DNA of 64,000 nt, from positions 186,001-250,000 of the forward strand of contig NZ_BMXU01000001.1 of assembly GCF_014651915.1 (NCBI RefSeq), in the 5' to 3' direction. Within the stretch, counting starts at the first letter, position 1, and each line of letters begins with the position of its first letter. The notes beneath the pieces are model-generated. The model saw nothing but the letters and a program-made list of their open reading frames with translations, made no database searches and was not told the DNA's origin. Positions 62,780-64,000 of this stretch are shown piece by piece. This DNA comes from Parvularcula lutaonensis (lineage in GTDB: Bacteria > Pseudomonadota > Alphaproteobacteria > Caulobacterales > Parvularculaceae). The position numbers and the translations under genes are program-made.

Positions 62780-63001
62780 ATGGAACAGTCTGACTGGGAA
62801 GCGAAGGTCAAGAACCTTCTAAAGGCCGAGCTGAAGCGCAAAGGGATCACCTATGCGCAACTTGCTGAGAAGCTGGCTGAGATTGGGGTCTCGGAATCAG
62901 AGCCCAATATCCGTAACAAGCTAGCTCGGGGTAAGTTTACGGCGGTGTTCTTAGTTCAATGCTTGGAAGCTATTGGAACAACCGACCTGCGTATATCCTA
63001 G
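62780..63001 (+). CDS. DUF6471 domain protein, 73 aa
   Basis: A small helical protein with the DUF6471 pattern: WEAKVKNLLKAELKRKGITY, then LAEKLAEIG, NIRNKLARGKF and FLVQCLEAIG. The fold looks like an HTH of the Xre kind. It is frequently found beside IS1595-type transposases and could repress transposase synthesis; the divergent arrangement with 110 nt between the starts allows this. AAGGG precedes the ATG. The next ORF overlaps it by 43 nt. Confidence 0.8.
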   Translation: MEQSDWEAKVKNLLKAELKRKGITYAQLAEKLAEIGVSESEPNIRNKLARGKFTAVFLVQCLEAIGTTDLRIS

Positions 63002-63849
63002 CGGCTCTAGCGGCTGTTTGGTTGGCAGCGGCGCTGTCAGCCGGGGAACAGGATCGAGACCGCGCTCAATCCAAAACACGCGCCGAATACCCCGCCGATC
63101 ACGAAGGCAGGAAAGGCGAACTTGCCACGGCCCTGTCGCCTCAAACCCCAACGCACGGCGAACAAGTAGCTCAGCAAGCCCAGTGGTGGGAGGAGCGCGA
63201 TCTTCAGGCCCAAGAGCGCATGGCGCGATGGACCGTTTGGATCGGTGTTGCGACTTGGGTAGGCATAGCCTTGCTCTCCTGGACGCTCTGGGAAACGCGG
63301 AGAGTGACGGTCGAGACCAAACGAATTGGCGAGGCGCAGACCCGCGCCTACCTCTCGATCATAAAACCCAAAATCATCATCCATGATTACATGGTGTGGG
63401 GCGTCGTCGCCGACGTGGTGAACTCCGGCAATTCTCCGGCCAAAAATGTCGAGGTTAAGACTGGGCCGATGATGTTCGATGTGCACGGCAATCCGCTTTG
63501 CCGCATGGCCGGAGTTGGCCCGCCCGCTCTCCCCGATTTTGAAACTGACACCTCTAGACTTGGCAGCATCGCCGCCGGGACCAAGGGCCGAGGGGTGTGG
63601 TTCACCGGTGACTATGAAGGGCATCCGTTCGCCGAGGTCCCCGATTGGGCCAAAATGTACGTTGCCGCGAGCGTCCGCTATCAGACCGTATTCCAGCGCG
63701 GCGAAGAGGCAGAGCGCGAAGACTACCTTTTTGTATTCGAGGTTTCCGAAGGCCTGCCGGACATCGGGAAGGATGTTGTCGAGATCGAGGGCGTGGCGCT
63801 TCCCTACCTCAACGCAGACGGTTCGTTTCGTGAAGCTTCTACTCACTGA
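62959..63849 (+). CDS. Passenger ORF: membrane protein of unknown function, 296 aa
   Basis: Two membrane helices (about residues 12-28 and 89-108) flank a charged region rich in Gln, Arg and Glu. The C-terminal part, from VTVETKRIGEAQTRAYLSI to the end, looks like a beta-rich extracytoplasmic or cytoplasmic domain with VADVVNSGNSPAKNVEVKTG as a repeated-strand motif. Related proteins with the MARW-helix and RxYLSI segment are common in alphaproteobacterial mobile regions. Start at 62959 is inside DUF6471; no good ribosome site is seen. It may depend on coupling. No function is known. Confidence 0.65.
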   Translation: MLGSYWNNRPAYILAALAAVWLAAALSAGEQDRDRAQSKTRAEYPADHEGRKGELATALSPQTPTHGEQVAQQAQWWEERDLQAQERMARWTVWIGVATWVGIALLSWTLWETRRVTVETKRIGEAQTRAYLSIIKPKIIIHDYMVWGVVADVVNSGNSPAKNVEVKTGPMMFDVHGNPLCRMAGVGPPALPDFETDTSRLGSIAAGTKGRGVWFTGDYEGHPFAEVPDWAKMYVAASVRYQTVFQRGEEAEREDYLFVFEVSEGLPDIGKDVVEIEGVALPYLNADGSFREASTH

Positions 63850-63906
63850 CACCCCCTAAAAGTGGGGCTGTCAGACTCGCAATGCGAGCGATTGCTAACG
63901 CAATCG
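63847..63906. repeat. Three consecutive hairpins inside the right element end
   Basis: TGACA-CCCC pairs with GGGG-C-TGTCA (63847-63873). CTCGC pairs with GCGAG (63876-63888). CGATTGC pairs with GCAATCG (63889-63906). All three lie in the 60 nt just inside the right terminal inverted repeat and directly after the passenger stop. The first could end transcription of the 296-aa ORF; the others may bind the transposase. Confidence 0.55.
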
Positions 63907-63910
63907 TTTG

Positions 63911-63933
63911 TGGTGCTTTTGCTACATAAGGCC
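63911..63933 (-). repeat. Right terminal inverted repeat of the IS1595-type element
   Basis: Read on the minus strand it begins GGCCTTATGTAGCAAAAGCA and ends CCA, matching the left repeat at 22 of 23 positions. The 67 nt to its right, up to the window end, hold no recognised feature. Confidence 0.8.
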
Positions 63934-64000
63934 GGGCAAAATGCGAAACGGTCGAGCAGATGCGGCTGTGAATATGGTATGCGCCCTCCCAAGACTGCTC

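Larger units (their letters stand above)
60700..63933. mobile_element. IS1595-family element with passenger genes
   Basis: A 3234-bp unit bounded by 23-bp terminal inverted repeats (22 of 23 identical). It encodes an IS1595-type DDE transposase leftward and four passenger ORFs: a 144-aa protein, a 50-aa basic protein, a DUF6471 protein and a 296-aa membrane protein. IS1595 elements are known to carry passengers and to make 8-bp target duplications. No 8-bp duplication is found; a shared CCGGGC at 60698-60703 and 63932-63937 partly overlaps the ends. Confidence 0.75.

Overview
The window is a stretch of GC-rich alphaproteobacterial chromosome, most like the Caulobacterales/Hyphomonadales/Parvularculales side of the class. 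The pointers are the hemC-hemD-mic60-hemY order, an MmcB-type repair protein, an alphaproteobacterial SOS box (GAAC-N7-GAAC) in front of comM, the tsaE-amgK-murU-addB-addA run, a K+-independent H+-pyrophosphatase, and LptM coupled to lysA. Almost everything is housekeeping DNA. Only the two ends look mobile. Species cannot be named from the sequence.

Left edge (1-1168): the end of an integrated element. It carries an ArdA antirestriction gene, the first codons of a second gene, a long imperfect inverted repeat, a short direct repeat in AT-rich DNA, a 12-nt piece matching the 3' end of tRNA-Gly, and an orphan rho-independent terminator in the same orientation. I read this as the attR side of an island inserted in a tRNA-Gly gene.

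1181-13588: UBP zinc finger, AMP nucleosidase, an old-yellow-enzyme oxidoreductase, S-formylglutathione hydrolase, pirin, and glutathione-dependent formaldehyde dehydrogenase (together a formaldehyde and electrophile detoxification neighbourhood), then a secreted S9 peptidase, the membrane H+-PPase and a HAD phosphatase closed by a perfect terminator.

13599-31307: mmcB and ferredoxin; tsaE, amgK and murU (tRNA t6A and peptidoglycan sugar recycling) running into addB-addA recombination genes; thioredoxin; the leftward hemC-hemD-mic60-hemY cluster (tetrapyrrole synthesis plus the ancestor of mitochondrial cristae organiser Mic60), divergent from tsaD-gpsA.

31303-45746: an SdpR/SdpI-like pair with an operator over its own promoter, rlmN, an acyltransferase, a LytTR membrane regulator, rdgB-hemW, a soluble hybrid kinase, comM, gshB with a crotonase, and a small-ORF/DolP-like/YraN/RsmI group divergent from an LpoA-like lipoprotein. 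The last group is a relative of the enterobacterial yraL-yraP envelope locus.

45879-60685: lpoA-like, selO, dapE, def-fmt-truA, a membrane-anchored RmuC relative whose nuclease lysine is replaced, lptM-lysA, a TlpA-like thioredoxin, rppH, an acyl-ACP synthetase-type ligase with small membrane proteins, and tRNA-Ser(GGA).

Right edge (60700-63933): a 3.2-kb IS1595-family element bounded by near-identical 23-bp inverted repeats, carrying a DDE transposase and four passenger ORFs. One passenger has a leader that could fold in two mutually exclusive ways. Genes are very tightly packed throughout: many ATGA/TGATG overlaps, and several convergent pairs whose stop codons share CTAG or abut as TGATCA.
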